7,387 nt of DNA. Source: Microcaldota archaeon. GTDB lineage: Archaea > Micrarchaeota > Micrarchaeia > Micrarchaeales > CABMGC01. Every line of letters starts with the position of its first letter. Position 1 is the first letter of the stretch. Of this stretch, positions 7,301 through 7,387 are shown piece by piece. Under the pieces are notes generated by a model. That model was not told the DNA's origin and searched no databases. It worked only from the letters and a program-made list of their open reading frames with translations. The stretch is from NCBI GenBank assembly GCA_021785375.1, contig JAJYFQ010000032.1:1-7387 (forward strand), given 5' to 3'. The translations under genes were made by a program, and so were the position numbers.

Positions 7301-7385
7301 TCTCCCGCAGGGCAATCTCGGATGGATCCATCGCCATTGACTTTGAAGTTACCACTATTCTCCGAGGTTGCAGATAAACACCCAA
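4350..7385 (-). CDS. purL: Phosphoribosylformylglycinamidine synthase, large PurL with fused PurS-like region (5' end uncertain)
   Basis: This is the ATP-dependent FGAM synthetase subunit working with PurQ. The visible frame has 1011 residues if counted from TTG 7385. Residues about 8-66 and 80-165 look like two PurS-like units (RRIVVTSK..., then FDYAIEVGFKPGVTDNVGN), so no separate PurS is needed. The catalytic motif TQSEHCKHKIMNAEI follows, with His250. The ATP/Mg loop is ETHNSPSALDPYGGA (319-333) with GAGKGAKP downstream. The first half has TDNGAGGLASSIGEMARESNG (504-524). The pseudo-repeated second half has ALDNFCW (740-746), VSGKDSMKN (782-790), PTLLFSA, LGGSEYY (849-855) and TIGGLGIG (903-910). 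The SEHCKHK form is that of large-type PurL, not the short archaeal/Bacillus type. The frame is still open at the right edge; in-frame ATGs at 7337 and 7331 would delete the first beta strand. The start is therefore TTG 7385 or, more likely, outside the window. Confidence 0.94.
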   Translation of the reverse strand: MGVYLQPRRIVVTSKSMAMDPSEIALRENMRSLGVAPDLVKKAKVYTINAALTQEEHEILVRDLFVDPITQQLSNGTRFDYAIEVGFKPGVTDNVGNTVARIAIPEMLGRTLGTGEGVFTSVQYLLSGPGMTKEELRRVGTGLLANQVIENVTVLDGKELSGTSFQLPIVSGSAGITVEACNLDMNADGLDELSRARTLALTAGELSIFRDYFKRPETVAERKAAGMDPRFWSTPTDLELELFAQTQSEHCKHKIMNAEINYIDETTGTATTIDSLYNTYIKGPSMRLAYGYGWVVSAFHDNAGIIKFNGRILVALKIETHNSPSALDPYGGAMTGIVGVDRDILGAGKGAKPILHVFTYCLGNPFYTANLPERLLHPRRIRDGVHLGVIEGGNQSGIPLIMGREIFDDRFMFRPLVFCGTFGTLPASINGDPSEKKSVNPGDVVVMLGGRIGKDGIHGATFSSVELSKDSPVQAVQIGDPITQRKMTDFLIEARNRGLYRGITDNGAGGLASSIGEMARESNGCTFDLKKAPLKYQGLNPWEILVSESQERMSIAVDPKMISEFMKLAKEMGVEATALGSFASSGKFTATYGGEVVVHLDMDFLHEGLPQMRLNAKWSPASEEEPQFEQPANMNMTLVDLLTRLNVSSKESKIRQYDHEVKGLSVIKPLVGREQDTPADATVSFVEHGSREGLITAMGINPRYSDIDTYHMAASVVDEAVRRVIAAGGKLPDTAHPFAALDNFCWNLSSLQGEDAEAKLGQLVRANQALADVTTAYGVPLVSGKDSMKNVWKGKINVDGKEVESTVSVPPTLLFSAAAKIDDVSKTVTLGLKRAGDIVYVIGETKNELGGSEYYAYRGEQERGEAYLGNKVPKVDTETARDIYKAVSHATEAGLVHSAHTPTIGGLGIGIVQSAFAGNLGVDIDLSSVPAREAERDDTLLFSESNSRFIVTVPPEKAAQFEEVVSGLAFGRVGRVTEDASITIRGLGGDAIVDIDLTTLKSEWKSAMRDM

Positions 7386-7387
7386 AA

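Noticed and set aside
1..7387. CRISPR array, insertion sequence, tRNA/rRNA, toxin-antitoxin or defence system
   Set aside because: No spaced direct repeats, transposase motifs, terminal inverted repeats or tRNA-like arms were seen; coding density leaves only gaps of 106, 71, 17 and 9 bp.

Overview
The window is archaeal chromosomal DNA. Five protein genes can be supported, filling it almost completely. The evidence for an archaeon is a FEN-1 flap endonuclease with a C-terminal PCNA-binding tail, an archaeal/eukaryotic-type MBF1 (zinc ribbon plus HTH), an archaeal-style site-2 protease, TATA-like boxes ahead of the genes, and GAGGTG-type Shine-Dalgarno sequences. The lineage is not determinable from the sequence alone. 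The compact layout and the FEN-1 sequence remind me of DPANN/Micrarchaeota or Thermoplasmata-related genomes, but this is only an impression.

Layout: (1) 1-325, minus: the 5' part of a two-TM membrane protein that runs off the left edge, with its own TATA box and a palindrome between box and start codon. (2) 1958-432, minus: a two-gene operon, mbf1 then fen1, 9 nt apart, with the fen1 ribosome binding site overlapping the mbf1 stop codon. (3) 1959-2029: a 71-bp AT-rich divergent promoter region. (4) 2030-3535, plus: a large polytopic M50/site-2 protease with an inserted PDZ-like domain. (5) 7385-3553, minus: purL followed by overlapping purQ, together FGAM synthetase of de novo purine synthesis. 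The protease and purQ converge with only 17 bp between their stop codons. The purL 5' end is at or beyond the right edge.

How the genes relate: purL and purQ form one enzyme (ATP-dependent amidation of FGAR, with ammonia from glutamine). mbf1-fen1 pairs a transcription coactivator with a replication/repair nuclease. The protease and the partial membrane protein are both envelope proteins, and each carries N-glycosylation sequons on its predicted outer face.

I see no mobile element, CRISPR array, RNA gene or clearly novel defence-type system. The most interesting points are start-codon corrections for fen1 and mbf1, a bacterial-looking PurL (PurS-like region fused on, PurQ separate), a probable operator palindrome at 333-349, and an unlisted partial gene at the left edge.
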